This document shows positions 1 through 7,979 of a stretch of DNA of 33,014 bases, piece after piece. A model generated the notes under the pieces. That model ran no database searches. It saw only the letters and a program-made list of their open reading frames with translations, and had not been told where the DNA came from. The position numbers and the translations under genes are program-made. Within the stretch, counting starts at the first letter, position 1; every line of letters starts with the position of its first letter. Origin of the DNA: Acinetobacter bereziniae (GTDB lineage: Bacteria > Pseudomonadota > Gammaproteobacteria > Pseudomonadales > Moraxellaceae); contig WNDP01000038.1 in the NCBI GenBank assembly GCA_009912575.1, forward strand, positions 1-33,014, read 5' to 3'.

Positions 1-173
1 CCGAACTTACGAAGCCAGACAAGAACAGTTGATCTTCCTTGAATACCATATTTTGCCTGAACTTGCTTGTAAGTAAGTTGCCCTTTTTCAACTTCCTGAA
101 TAACCATCATTTTAAAGGCAAAAGAATAATCTCTCTGAGTACGTTTAACTCTTTGGCTTTGTTCATGTTCCAT
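1..173 (-). CDS. IS3-family transposase OrfA, N-terminal part
   Basis: The first 57 codons of a transposase helix-turn-helix subunit, truncated by the window edge. The protein begins MEHEQSQRVKRTQRDYSF and contains KYGIQGRSTVLVWLRKFG, a pattern typical of the DNA-binding OrfA proteins of IS3-family elements. In that family OrfA is joined to the DDE catalytic OrfB by -1 frameshifting; OrfB is not visible here. It differs from the right-hand copy by Tyr against Asp at residue 16. Confidence 0.75.
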   Translation of the reverse strand, partial: MEHEQSQRVKRTQRDYSFAFKMMVIQEVEKGQLTYKQVQAKYGIQGRSTVLVWLRKF

Positions 174-215
174 AAAATAAGTTTCCTATGTGTAAACTTA
201 TTTCAGGACGGGACA
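1..215 (-). mobile_element. IS3-family insertion sequence, left copy (partial)
   Basis: One end of an insertion sequence, read on the minus strand and running off the window. The tip reads TGTCCCGTCCTGAAATAAG and lies at 215; the transposase start codon follows 42 bases inside. The same 127 bases occur at 32888-33014 on the plus strand with one difference (position 128 here, 32975 there), which proves it is a repeat. The family call rests on the OrfA-like protein and the TG terminus. The subgroup, the other end and any target duplication cannot be seen. Confidence 0.85.
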
Positions 216-225
216 GTGGATTCAT

Positions 226-260
226 AAAAGCCTAAACAAATACCCTGTTTAGGCTTTTTT
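226..260. terminator. Bidirectional intrinsic terminator
   Basis: A 12-bp stem, AAAAGCCTAAAC pairing with GTTTAGGCTTTT, is followed by a T run on either strand. It closes the exporter gene at 279-1199 (minus). It also sits only 10 bases from the insertion sequence end at 215, so the element landed next to it; a gene converging from the left would have been separated from its terminator. Confidence 0.8.
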
Positions 261-278
261 ATGGTCAATAAAATACAT

Positions 279-1199
279 TTAAAGTGAGTCGAGTGACTGT
301 TTATTTCGTTTGCCCCATTGAATCGGTTTTTGCATCATTTGTGCCAATAAAATTCCACACAATGTCAGACCACCACCAATCCAATGGAAAACTTGTAGCT
401 GTTCTCCGAGCAACGCCACTGCAATCAAAGCAGTAAAAATCGGCAGTAAATTCATAAAAATACTATTCTTATTCGGTCCTAAATGCCTTACCCCCTCAAT
501 CCATAAATAAGACAACAAAATAGACGAGAAAATGCTGGCATATAAAATTAAAGGAATGGTGTGTTGATTCAACTGCATTTGAGAAGCAGGTAGAAAAATG
601 AAAAAAGGTAAAACATATAGGATTGCAAAAGTAGACATCACAAAATTTGCTTGCCACGCAGGAATTGGCATTTTCCAACGCTTTAACAGAACGCCATATA
701 GCGCATAACCTATTGATGCAATAAGCATCAACGCATCGCCAAGATGCATACCTTGGGTAAATGCTTGAGAAATATGCCCATGGCTCAATAAATACAAAAT
801 ACCGTAAAAAGACAATAGCCCGCCAATCACTAAACCATAGCTCACCTGATCTTTTAAAATCCAAGTACTTAAAATAATGGTCAATAAGGGAATCAGCGCT
901 GTCACAATCGACATATTGGTTGCGGTCGTGGTAGCAGCAGCCTGATAAGATAAAAACTGAAATAATGAGACGGATAGAAAGCCACCTAAAGCTAAGTGCT
1001 TCCAGTATTGAGCAATGACTTTACGATTTTTCCAAGTTGGGATCAGCACAAAAGTACTCATCACAGCCAATGCAAAAACTAAGCGATAAAATGTAATCGC
1101 TACTGGTGAAATTGCATGGCTCGCCATTTTGGACACAATGACATTTCCAGCCCAAAACAAAATGGCAAATAAGGGATAGAAATACGCTTTTTGAAACAT
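279..1199 (-). CDS. EamA/DMT-superfamily transporter
   Basis: A 306-residue, very hydrophobic protein with about ten predicted membrane segments, arranged as two EamA-type repeats of five (roughly residues 5-140 and 148-290). The start MFQKAYFYPLFAILFWAGN and the GNVIVSKMA and FYRLVFA patterns are typical of EamA (PF00892) proteins in the drug/metabolite transporter superfamily, which export amino acids, metabolites or drugs across the inner membrane. The substrate cannot be read from the sequence. It is divergent from an AraC-type regulator, a common arrangement for regulated exporters, and a Fur-box-like site lies in the shared upstream region. The Shine-Dalgarno signal is weak (AGAAG). Confidence 0.88.
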   Translation of the reverse strand: MFQKAYFYPLFAILFWAGNVIVSKMASHAISPVAITFYRLVFALAVMSTFVLIPTWKNRKVIAQYWKHLALGGFLSVSLFQFLSYQAAATTTATNMSIVTALIPLLTIILSTWILKDQVSYGLVIGGLLSFYGILYLLSHGHISQAFTQGMHLGDALMLIASIGYALYGVLLKRWKMPIPAWQANFVMSTFAILYVLPFFIFLPASQMQLNQHTIPLILYASIFSSILLSYLWIEGVRHLGPNKNSIFMNLLPIFTALIAVALLGEQLQVFHWIGGGLTLCGILLAQMMQKPIQWGKRNKQSLDSL

Positions 1200-1262
1200 A
1201 AGCTTCTGCCTATACAGAAAGAATCAATCATGTTAAAAAATATTGATATCGAGCTTATGCGA

Positions 1263-1281
1263 CAAAATGACAATCATTATC
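1263..1281. promoter_or_regulatory. Fur-box-like sequence
   Basis: The sequence CAAAATGACAATCATTATC matches 16 of 19 positions of the classical Fur consensus GATAATGATAATCATTATC. It lies in the 161-base region shared by the divergent exporter (start 1199) and the AraC regulator (start 1361). Fur with iron usually represses. The match was made by eye and binding is inferred. Confidence 0.45.
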
Positions 1282-1360
1282 GAGAAAAGGACATACTGAT
1301 AAAAGATAAGTGTTTAAGCTCATCGAGAACAGACTCAACAATGAATGAGGAGACCGATAT

Positions 1361-2141
1361 TTGGGCAATAATTACGATCATGGATTTTTAGATTATCCAG
1401 TTTTTGCATTTAGCGAAAAATATACACATGGTCATGTAGAAGATTGGCACAGTCATGATCGAATTCAGCTCATTCATACACTTACGGGTGTAATTCGAGT
1501 ACAGACCACTGAGGGTACATGGGTCACACCTCCCGGACGTGGTGTATGGATTCCAGCCTATAAACTGCATGCTTTGCACATCAGTGGCGATGTGCAAGCT
1601 TATGGTGTATTTATTGCACCCCACGCACGTGATCAGTTGGTCAATCAATGTCGTGTTGTGGCTATTTCACCTTTACTTAAAGAATTGATTCGCCATGCCA
1701 TGCAGGTTCAAAGCCCAATTCAAGCATACAGCCGAGAGCACAGATTACTTGAACTTATTTTGGATGAAGTAGAACTGTTACATGTACTGCCTTTCAACTT
1801 GCCCGAACCGCAGAACATTAAATTGAAAAAACTTTGCGATACCATTAAAAATGATCTTGCTCAAGAATGGAGCTTAGCGCATGCCGCAGCATTTTTGCAT
1901 ATCAGCCCCAAAACCCTTACACGACATTTTCAAAAAGGAAACCCAAATGCATTTTAGTCATTGGGTATGTCAAGCACGACTGATGCAAGCCATGATTGAT
2001 CTTGCAATGAATAAGTCTATTTTTAATGTGGCTTTAGATTTAGGTTATGACAGTACGAGTGCTTTTAGTGCCATGTTTAAACGTGAGACTAGCTTAACGC
2101 CCAGTGAATATATTCAGCAGTTTCAATCTGTATCAGTTTAA
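1361..2141 (+). pseudogene. AraC-family transcriptional regulator, frameshifted
   Basis: The two halves of one AraC-type regulator lie in different frames. Codons from the TTG at 1361 encode a cupin-like ligand domain (WHSHDRIQLIHTLTGVIRV, then PGRGVWIPAYKLHAL) and the first helix-turn-helix (AAAFLHISPKTLTRHFQK), then stop at 1957. The frame that ends at 2141 continues with KETQMHFSHWVCQARLMQAM and the second motif, ALDLGYDSTSAFSAMFKRE. Removing one A from the five-A run at 1932-1936 restores a 259-residue protein. TTG is chosen as start because AGGAGA at 1348-1353 sits 7 bases before it and no in-frame ATG lies nearby. The layout resembles E. coli NimR beside its exporter. It is either a real knock-out or a homopolymer error; as written, the second half of the DNA-binding domain is lost. 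Confidence 0.85.
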
Positions 2142-2265
2142 ATACGACCAAGAAGTTCTCCATGTATAGCCTCATCTCAATTAAGGCTGTCTAAGGATAT
2201 TTGTTTTAAAGTTTCGTTCGAACATCAGTGCTAAAAATGATTTCTGCTCTGATACCCAACATAAA

Positions 2266-2285
2266 AAAGCGCCCTAAGGCGCTTT
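2266..2285 (-). terminator. Intrinsic terminator of the TRAP permease gene
   Basis: The stem AAAGCGCC/GGCGCTTT has a CTAA loop and is followed on the minus strand by six T. It lies 17 bases after the permease stop codon, between convergent genes, so it may also stop transcription from the AraC side. Confidence 0.8.
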
Positions 2286-2301
2286 GTATAATTGCTATGA
2301 T

Positions 2302-4500
2302 TTACTTCGCACTATACCAATCAAATAGATTGAAGAAGTAAGGTGCATAAGTCACGATCACTAAAGCAGAGAACAAGACCACGATCGGTAAAATCCAACG
2401 CTCATAACGATAGTAGAAGCTGGTATATTTCGCTTTTGCTTCAGCATCGGCGGCGGCGACTTCAGCATCACCGACTGAGAGCCTCGTCAGCAAATGATTC
2501 AGCGCAACAGGTGGTGTTACATATCCAAACTCAAATGCAACCAGTACAATCATCCAGAAGTGAATTGGATGAATACCATTTTCAAATGCGACTGGCGCAA
2601 TCGTTGCAGCAACCAGAATCACCGCACCAAATGGATCTGTCGTCATACCAATCAGTGCCAGTAACAACGCCATAAAGCCAAGCGTTACCAAGATACTGCC
2701 CAGATGTGTTGGAACCATGGTCACGATTTCGCTACGCTCAATCAAACCGCCCACACTTGCAGACAATGCCATCAGGATAATCAGCGCACCAATATGTCCT
2801 AAACTTTCAGAGGTCGCAAAACGAATCGCACTGCGGAAACCACGCTTGGTTTCTGCGGTATCGCCATGCTCACGTAAATACTCTGAATTTTTTTCATGTT
2901 CCAGTGCAAGGGCTTTATTTGGATTTTCTGGAATTGGTAACTTATTGCCAAATAATTTATCAAACAAGATAAATGCCAACAGCATGATTGGAAGAATAAC
3001 AGGTGCAGTAAACTCATCCATTTGCGTGTCTAAACCGAACTTATAGAAGCCGATTACAACTGCAACAATCAGAATATATGGAATCACAGGTAAGAATGCA
3101 CGCAACATACCTGGAACTGCAATTTTTGGTGAGTTAATGCGGAATTTATTCTCAGCAAGGAACAATGACACCCCAAGGAAAATAAATGCAGTTAACCAGA
3201 ATACATAGATACCGTGATCAAATAACTCATCAGAAGTGACATGACGGCTATCAAGCATTGAAATTAAAATCACCAACAAACATGGACGTAATACCACACC
3301 CAATGAACCTGACATTGCTGAAACAGCCAGTGCATATTGACGGCGTGCACCTGAATTCCACACTTCTTTATAGATGATCGCACCCGCAGCAACAACGAAG
3401 ATACCCGATGCACCGGTATAGGCTGTTGGAATTGCAGCACCAATCAAAATGATCCAAGTCAATGTTTCTGGTGCTAAATTCCAAGGGCGTAAGATCGCCA
3501 AGAACAAGTCCATTACACGTGTTTGAGTCAGCAACATCCCTGCCCAAATAAACAGTGCAAGGTTAAGGAAGATATTGGAGAATTCAGTCAATAAGCCAAG
3601 GTAAATCCCTTGCCCCATTGGATAATCCATAAAGAACGTAAATGCGATGCCTGTTACGATCGCCATGAAGGCATAGAGCGGAATACTGAGCAGTGCCAGT
3701 CCAAAATTTCCACCTTCTTCTGCGGTATCAGGCGTACGGAATAATTTATACAGGCTGATCACAGTCAGGACGCTAAATAAAATCATCCATAACCAATAAA
3801 CACCAATGGTTTCGACGGTAGACTCTACACCAGAGTTTAACACTGAGCGGTATTGGCTAATCACCGACAAACTGAGCAGTGCATTACCCAGCACCATTGC
3901 AACGTTATAAACTTTAAAATCAAGTTTAGTACGTGCTGGTCGTAAACCAATATGATGCATTTTTAATGATGCTGTGATTGCAGCAATCACGACCATTAAA
4001 ATCAAAATCAATACACGATGTTCAGAGCCCCATTTCAATATCCAGAAAAAGCCCGTTTCCATTGAACGATAAGTACGAATGGATGGATGATTTTCCATAT
4101 GCTTCATTGACTTATCATAGAAGGCATATTTTTGTTCGCAGTCAGTTTGAGCTGAAACAAAAGAAGCTCGAACATCTGCCTCTGGTGTTAAACCAAAAAA
4201 TGCAGCATCAGGATCACTGGCTTCCTGTTGCATTTTTTCTTTTACCAGCTTATCGATGTCGAGATTGCGGTCACATGAGGGCTGTTTAGGTTCGGCACGT
4301 AAAAAGGAATATTGCATTCCAATTTTTTCGTCTCCATAGAGACGTTCACCCAAACGCAGCATTTGCCCATGGATCATATCCCCTGTCCCAATAATTAAGG
4401 TCAGCAGGAGTAGAATAAGGATGGAAAAGGTTGAGAACCACTCATTCCAGAGATAACTGAGTAGACCTAATCCCGATCTATTATTTACAGGTTCTTGCAT
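2302..4500 (-). CDS. TRAP transporter permease, fused small and large subunits (DctQM-type)
   Basis: A 732-residue inner-membrane protein. Residues 1-300 hold one N-terminal membrane segment, a soluble stretch rich in charged residues (about 45-145), then four or so further segments, as expected for a DctQ-like region with an insert. From about 300 to the end it is a DctM-type large permease, with AAIPTAYTGASGIFVVAAGA and the late GMTTDPFGAVILVAATIAP and FGYVTPPVALNHLL motifs. TRAP systems move organic acids and related solutes, using an ion gradient and a separate extracytoplasmic receptor; none is encoded in the window. I chose the ATG at 4500. The reading frame extends upstream to a TTG at 4584, but the 28 extra residues look untypical. 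The lipoprotein at 5487-6590 may be its TatT-like partner (inference). Confidence 0.85.
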   Translation of the reverse strand: MQEPVNNRSGLGLLSYLWNEWFSTFSILILLLLTLIIGTGDMIHGQMLRLGERLYGDEKIGMQYSFLRAEPKQPSCDRNLDIDKLVKEKMQQEASDPDAAFFGLTPEADVRASFVSAQTDCEQKYAFYDKSMKHMENHPSIRTYRSMETGFFWILKWGSEHRVLILILMVVIAAITASLKMHHIGLRPARTKLDFKVYNVAMVLGNALLSLSVISQYRSVLNSGVESTVETIGVYWLWMILFSVLTVISLYKLFRTPDTAEEGGNFGLALLSIPLYAFMAIVTGIAFTFFMDYPMGQGIYLGLLTEFSNIFLNLALFIWAGMLLTQTRVMDLFLAILRPWNLAPETLTWIILIGAAIPTAYTGASGIFVVAAGAIIYKEVWNSGARRQYALAVSAMSGSLGVVLRPCLLVILISMLDSRHVTSDELFDHGIYVFWLTAFIFLGVSLFLAENKFRINSPKIAVPGMLRAFLPVIPYILIVAVVIGFYKFGLDTQMDEFTAPVILPIMLLAFILFDKLFGNKLPIPENPNKALALEHEKNSEYLREHGDTAETKRGFRSAIRFATSESLGHIGALIILMALSASVGGLIERSEIVTMVPTHLGSILVTLGFMALLLALIGMTTDPFGAVILVAATIAPVAFENGIHPIHFWMIVLVAFEFGYVTPPVALNHLLTRLSVGDAEVAAADAEAKAKYTSFYYRYERWILPIVVLFSALVIVTYAPYFFNLFDWYSAK

Positions 4501-4801
4501 TGTTATTCCAGTTTTTATAACCACTATGCAATTGCTTGCATAACTTATCTTTATTATTAGGTGAGAGGTAAAATCCTTTACCAATACCCATTCCTATCGG
4601 TACATCTTAAATTTGCCGTAATTTTTCTAGAAAAAACATGACAAAGTTTTATTTTTTTGGCGACCTTTTTGTCAACTCACTCCTAATTTTATATTTTAAT
4701 GTGAGAAAAAATCAGTGTTTATCTATTGTTCTTATTAAAATACCCTGAATTCTCAAAGAATCAAGAATAAACGCCAGTCTAGAGGGCTGAATTGTAAGCA
4801 C
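4501..4801. other. Intergenic leader of the TRAP permease gene
   Basis: AT-rich and without a recognisable gene. It holds two short perfect inverted repeats upstream of the permease start: ATGCAA-ttgc-TTGCAT at 4526-4541 and GGTAAA-atcc-TTTACC at 4567-4582. Either could be an operator for an unlinked regulator. I saw no clear promoter and no terminator for the rhombosortase gene that begins the next transcript. Confidence 0.5.
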
Positions 4802-5410
4802 TTAATTTTTTAATTTAAGCGCATTTCGATGCTGGTTGTGCTTGATCACATCCATATGCAAAACTCGGCTTAAAATTGCGCAAAGACTGCCAAAGATCAC
4901 ACCCAATAAATGCGCTTGAGTTAATACAGGATGACCAATCAATTGTTCAGTTTGCAAAGCTCCGAAATAAAATTCCCAAGCAATTTTTCCAAGTACGAGC
5001 AAAAGTACCAACAATGCAAACTTACGTTCCTGTGGTTGTTGCAAACTCACAATTGCACAAAAAATAAATAAGCCATGTAAAACACCTGATAAACCAGCAT
5101 AAGCGAAAATCTGAGGATAAAACAGATAAAAACAAAAACTAAGTAAAGGCGGTAAAATCACCAATAAAGCAATCAAAATCTTCTGTTGAATGTTTGGAAA
5201 TAAAAAAGGCAAACAAGCCAAAGCCAGGACATTTAATCCGTAGTGTATCCATCCTACATGCACCCAATGCGCTGTCCACCAACGCCATGGTTGCGTCCAA
5301 AACAAATCATATTGATACATCAATATATTTTGAAAAAGCTGAAGCACTGCAAAAAAGACCATGCTTAAGACAATAAACCAAAGATTTTCATCATGCTTCT
5401 GTTGCATCAT
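4802..5410 (-). CDS. rrtA: Rhombosortase (rhomboid-family intramembrane serine protease)
   Basis: A 202-residue protein with about six membrane segments. The rhomboid active-site pattern is visible: HYGLN near residues 56-60, the nucleophile motif AGLSGVLHG with Ser108, and the catalytic His167 in LTQAHLLGVIFG. The WWTAHWVHVGWIHYGLN stretch and the small size match the rhombosortase branch, which is known to process proteins with a GlyGly-CTERM tail at the inner membrane, often ones leaving by type II secretion. No protein in this window has such a tail, so the substrate is elsewhere. ATG codons at 5410 and 5407 are equally plausible starts and the Shine-Dalgarno signal is poor. It lies between a TRAP permease and a lipoprotein gene, all on the minus strand, but a terminator separates it from the lipoprotein gene upstream. 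Confidence 0.8.
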   Translation of the reverse strand: MMQQKHDENLWFIVLSMVFFAVLQLFQNILMYQYDLFWTQPWRWWTAHWVHVGWIHYGLNVLALACLPFLFPNIQQKILIALLVILPPLLSFCFYLFYPQIFAYAGLSGVLHGLFIFCAIVSLQQPQERKFALLVLLLVLGKIAWEFYFGALQTEQLIGHPVLTQAHLLGVIFGSLCAILSRVLHMDVIKHNQHRNALKLKN

Positions 5411-5420
5411 TTGACACCAT

Positions 5421-5448
5421 AAAAAAAGAAGAGCTGTTGCTCTTCTTT
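5421..5448 (-). terminator. Intrinsic terminator after the lipoprotein gene
   Basis: The stem AAAGAAGAGC/GCTCTTCTTT has a 4-base loop and is followed by seven T on the minus strand. It lies between the lipoprotein gene and the rhombosortase gene, which suggests separate transcripts or partial read-through. Confidence 0.85.
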
Positions 5449-5486
5449 GATTTTAACCAATCTATTCATTAGAAAGAAAATGAATA

Positions 5487-6590
5487 TTAAGGATTACTTG
5501 CAGGCTCTTCTGCTGGTGCAGCGCTATCACTAGGTTCTTCAGTCGGAGCAGGTAAATCACTAAACAATTCATCATCACCCGTAGACGCAGACGCTTGTTC
5601 ATCCCAGAAAGTAGACATACCATCATCCGCAGCACGTACGCCTGTATGCTCTGTCCAATAACGATCTGCAATACCTTGGACCATTTGCCCTGCCATACCA
5701 TCTAACAATCTAAATTCAGGATTAACAGGTTTATCATCAGCACGAGATGCTGCATAAGCTTTTAACGCAGCTCTTAATTTTGCATCATCACCGCTGGCTT
5801 GTGCTGCTACAGCATTCATCGCAAAGGCCAAACGAACACCTTTTTGTTCCGCAATTTGCATAGATTGTTGTAAGGTTTGAGTTGGATCTGGTTTACCATC
5901 CCCTGCGCCTGGTAACAATATCCAAATCACAGCACGTGTCGCCATTGGCGCACCCCAGAATTTGTTGTTGTCCAGACAGCTCATGCCACGTTCAACAATC
6001 GCAGCAATATCTTTTGGCACATTGACCGCACCACCAGAGTTAATATCATTGGTCATGGCCTGCAAACCACTCAACAATCCAATGAGATAGATGGTTTGAT
6101 CTAAGTCCTTACGCATGGTTGGACAAGAGTCACCTAAAGTATATTTATATTTAGCCTGCCAACGTTCTGCAAATAACTGATAGCCCGTATATTGGCGTTC
6201 GGCAGCCAATGCAGCCCAACGTTTTTGTTCTACACGTGCATCCTGAGCCTCAGTCACTCGACCATCTTTCGATGCTCGTAAATATCTAAGTTCTGCATCT
6301 AAAGCACGATTTTCAGCGCACATTCCCGCAGCTGAATATAGCAATACAGCCATACGGGTTGGGTCGGCTCCCATATCTTTAGTTGCCATGATTGCTGGTG
6401 TTAATGCATTACCAGAATTACATGCCATATCTGTATCATTGCCCGCTAAAATTGGCGGAACAATATGCTTTTCACTAAACCCGAGTGCCACATTCGCACC
6501 AGATTTAACTACATATGAACATCCTGATAATACAGACGAGGCAATCACAGCGGTCAGCATCAATTGACCAAATTTATGGGCCTTAGACAT
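5487..6590 (-). CDS. Outer-membrane lipoprotein, possibly TatT-like
   Basis: A 367-residue protein with a lipoprotein signal peptide: basic start MSKAHK, hydrophobic core and lipobox LSGC with the lipidated Cys at 23. Ser follows the Cys, which favours the outer membrane. The body is helical and Ala-rich, with repeated helical segments (for example ACNSGNALTPAIMATKDMG and MAVLLYSAAGMCAENRALD) and NKFWGAPMATRAVIWILLPG near the middle. The last 35 residues are acidic and Pro/Glu/Ala-rich. The size, the helical repeats and a TRAP permease gene nearby suggest a TatT-type TRAP-associated lipoprotein (PF16811), but I could not confirm this. The start is well supported by GGACAGGAGT just before the ATG. 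No substrate-binding DctP gene adjoins it. Confidence 0.75.
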   Translation of the reverse strand: MSKAHKFGQLMLTAVIASSVLSGCSYVVKSGANVALGFSEKHIVPPILAGNDTDMACNSGNALTPAIMATKDMGADPTRMAVLLYSAAGMCAENRALDAELRYLRASKDGRVTEAQDARVEQKRWAALAAERQYTGYQLFAERWQAKYKYTLGDSCPTMRKDLDQTIYLIGLLSGLQAMTNDINSGGAVNVPKDIAAIVERGMSCLDNNKFWGAPMATRAVIWILLPGAGDGKPDPTQTLQQSMQIAEQKGVRLAFAMNAVAAQASGDDAKLRAALKAYAASRADDKPVNPEFRLLDGMAGQMVQGIADRYWTEHTGVRAADDGMSTFWDEQASASTGDDELFSDLPAPTEEPSDSAAPAEEPASNP

Positions 6591-6750
6591 ACTCCTGTCC
6601 TCTATATAATTGTGTTTATATCCCTTTTAAATAACAATATCAGATGCATTCTCTGAATAAAAGAGTAATTGCTCTAATACTAGCTAAACAATTTGACAGA
6701 CTTCCTGAGGTATTCAATTGACCTGATCTTTTTTTATAGAAATTTTAGGC

Positions 6751-6790
6751 AAAAAAAAGTAGCATTGCGACGGTTCAGCACATGCTACTT
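6751..6790 (-). terminator. Intrinsic terminator after the 51-residue membrane protein gene
   Basis: The 9-bp stem AAGTAGCAT/ATGCTACTT has a 16-base loop and is followed by eight T on the minus strand. It lies 16 bases past the stop of the small gene at 6806-6961, which supports that gene being a real transcription unit. Confidence 0.75.
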
Positions 6791-6805
6791 ATTAAAAGGT
6801 AAACT

Positions 6806-6961
6806 CTATTGAGAGAGTTTATTGGTTTTAAACTTGCTAGCGTTAACTTTGTTATCGTTAGCCTTTTCAATCTGTTCCCTCAGCATAGTTCCTAGTCTTC
6901 CAAATATAATTGCAAATACGATTGCAACCACTAAGAACCAAAACGTATGAATTTCACCCAT
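6806..6961 (-). CDS. Small single-pass membrane protein (51 residues)
   Basis: An open reading frame below the usual length cut-off. The product starts MGEIHTFWFLVVAIVFAII, so residues 7-20 form one membrane segment. A short amphipathic basic/acidic stretch (GRLGTMLREQIEKAND) and a Lys/Asn-rich polar tail follow. A perfect AGGAGG lies 9 bases before the ATG and an intrinsic terminator lies just downstream, which together make it convincing as a gene. I do not recognise a family. The layout, a short N-terminal anchor with a charged cytoplasmic tail, resembles many small membrane-complex regulators, but no function is claimed. It is probably monocistronic. Confidence 0.65.
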   Translation of the reverse strand: MGEIHTFWFLVVAIVFAIIFGRLGTMLREQIEKANDNKVNASKFKTNKLSQ

Positions 6962-7165
6962 TTGGAAATTCCTCCTCGCTGTTGGTATTTTTAATTTACA
7001 GGTAGAATGCTGTTTTTACAGAGATAATTGTTAGACAATCCTTAAAATGCGCTATTTTCTATATTTTTAGTCTGACAATGTGACCTAAACGACTATATTT
7101 TTCTTATTAAGAAATTGTTTTATTTACATTAAAATAAATTTTCAAATTTTAGACTTGTTAGACAA

Positions 7166-7570
7166 TCAATGCAGTTTAACCCGAGATTTTAAGGATTTCC
7201 AAGCCAGATGCTCAACTTGATCCTGCCAAATAATTAAAGTTGGCTGCTTTTTTTCATAAAAATACACCACGATATAGAGTGCATGATCAATCATTTGCTT
7301 GATCTGAACATGTTGGGCTTGCTCTAAATCTCGATATTGAATCACCCACTGATTTAATTCCAATTGCGCTAAACTTTGTACCTGCTGGCGTTTTCTGAAC
7401 CATTTTAAGCTGAGTAACGCAATGATTAATAAACATAAGCTGATCCATACATTTAAAATTGCAAACCATAAGCTACAGATAATAGCCAAACACAAAAGTT
7501 GAAAACCCAGTGCAATTCGACTGGGCTTTAACTCATATCGTTGATGTTGATTCAACTCAGCCATGAACAT
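7166..7570 (-). CDS. ygfX: YgfX-family membrane protein (CptA-like)
   Basis: A protein of up to 134 residues with two adjacent membrane segments (about residues 19-57, IALGFQLLCLAIICSLW onward) and a cytosolic tail of about 75 residues holding WVIQYRD and ending in a basic stretch. The size, topology and position directly after sdhE match YgfX (PF07254), annotated in E. coli as CptA, an inhibitor of cell division proteins FtsZ and MreB, though its role as a toxin is disputed. Its start overlaps the end of sdhE. ATG at 7570 and ATG at 7564 (MAELNQ) are both possible; the overlap suggests translational coupling. Confidence 0.75.
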   Translation of the reverse strand: MFMAELNQHQRYELKPSRIALGFQLLCLAIICSLWFAILNVWISLCLLIIALLSLKWFRKRQQVQSLAQLELNQWVIQYRDLEQAQHVQIKQMIDHALYIVVYFYEKKQPTLIIWQDQVEHLAWKSLKSRVKLH

Positions 7571-7814
7571 AATGCTTTAGTTTGTTGATCAATACTCTCA
7601 GCTCTGGGCGTGGTGGTTCAGAAACTTCCATAAACCAATCCAGTAAATCTGGATCTTCTTGATCAACCAATTCTTTAAACAATGCTTTTTCTTGTGCATC
7701 TGCTTGTAAATAATATTGTTTTACATAAGGGTCAAAATAAACATCAATTTCTTTTAAACCACGACGTGCACGATAAATCACTTTACGCTCTTCTAAACTA
7801 AGCTCTTCTGACAT
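7557..7814 (-). CDS. sdhE: FAD assembly factor SdhE (succinate dehydrogenase flavinylation)
   Basis: An 85-residue protein carrying the SdhE signature RRGLKEIDVYFDPY (residues 17-30), whose RGxxE motif is needed for covalent attachment of FAD to succinate dehydrogenase and fumarate reductase flavoproteins in the family. A five-helix fold fits the rest, including DPDLLDWFMEV. The start is placed at the ATG at 7814 because GGGGA lies about 5 bases before it; the frame extends four codons upstream to a TTG. It overlaps ygfX by a few bases, the usual pairing in gammaproteobacteria (formerly called cptB-cptA, a toxin-antitoxin pair). Confidence 0.88.
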   Translation of the reverse strand: MSEELSLEERKVIYRARRGLKEIDVYFDPYVKQYYLQADAQEKALFKELVDQEDPDLLDWFMEVSEPPRPELRVLINKLKHYVHG

Positions 7815-7979
7815 TCTTTTCCCCAATGATTTAGTTCTGACTTAGTTTACCTTATTCATCATTAATTTCGCGCTTAATTCTTAGAAATGACCAAATTCAT
7901 CATTTAAAAATACGTTTTGAGCATTCATCTCATTGCGACAACTGGCTAATTCACCTAATTTCAACTCACTAAAACTCAT

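Noticed and set aside
1191-1391. 66-residue frame upstream of the AraC gene
   Set aside because: It overlaps the exporter start and the regulator start, has no good ribosome site and has no protein-like pattern; the region is better explained as a divergent promoter.
1932-1936. Programmed ribosomal frameshift in the AraC gene
   Set aside because: Joining the frames needs +1, while A-rich slippery sites promote -1, and no stimulatory element or known precedent for this family is visible.
1881-2141. Stand-alone 86-residue helix-turn-helix protein
   Set aside because: Its first residues are out-of-frame translation of the AraC gene. The rest completes the broken AraC domain, so it is one gene with a frameshift.
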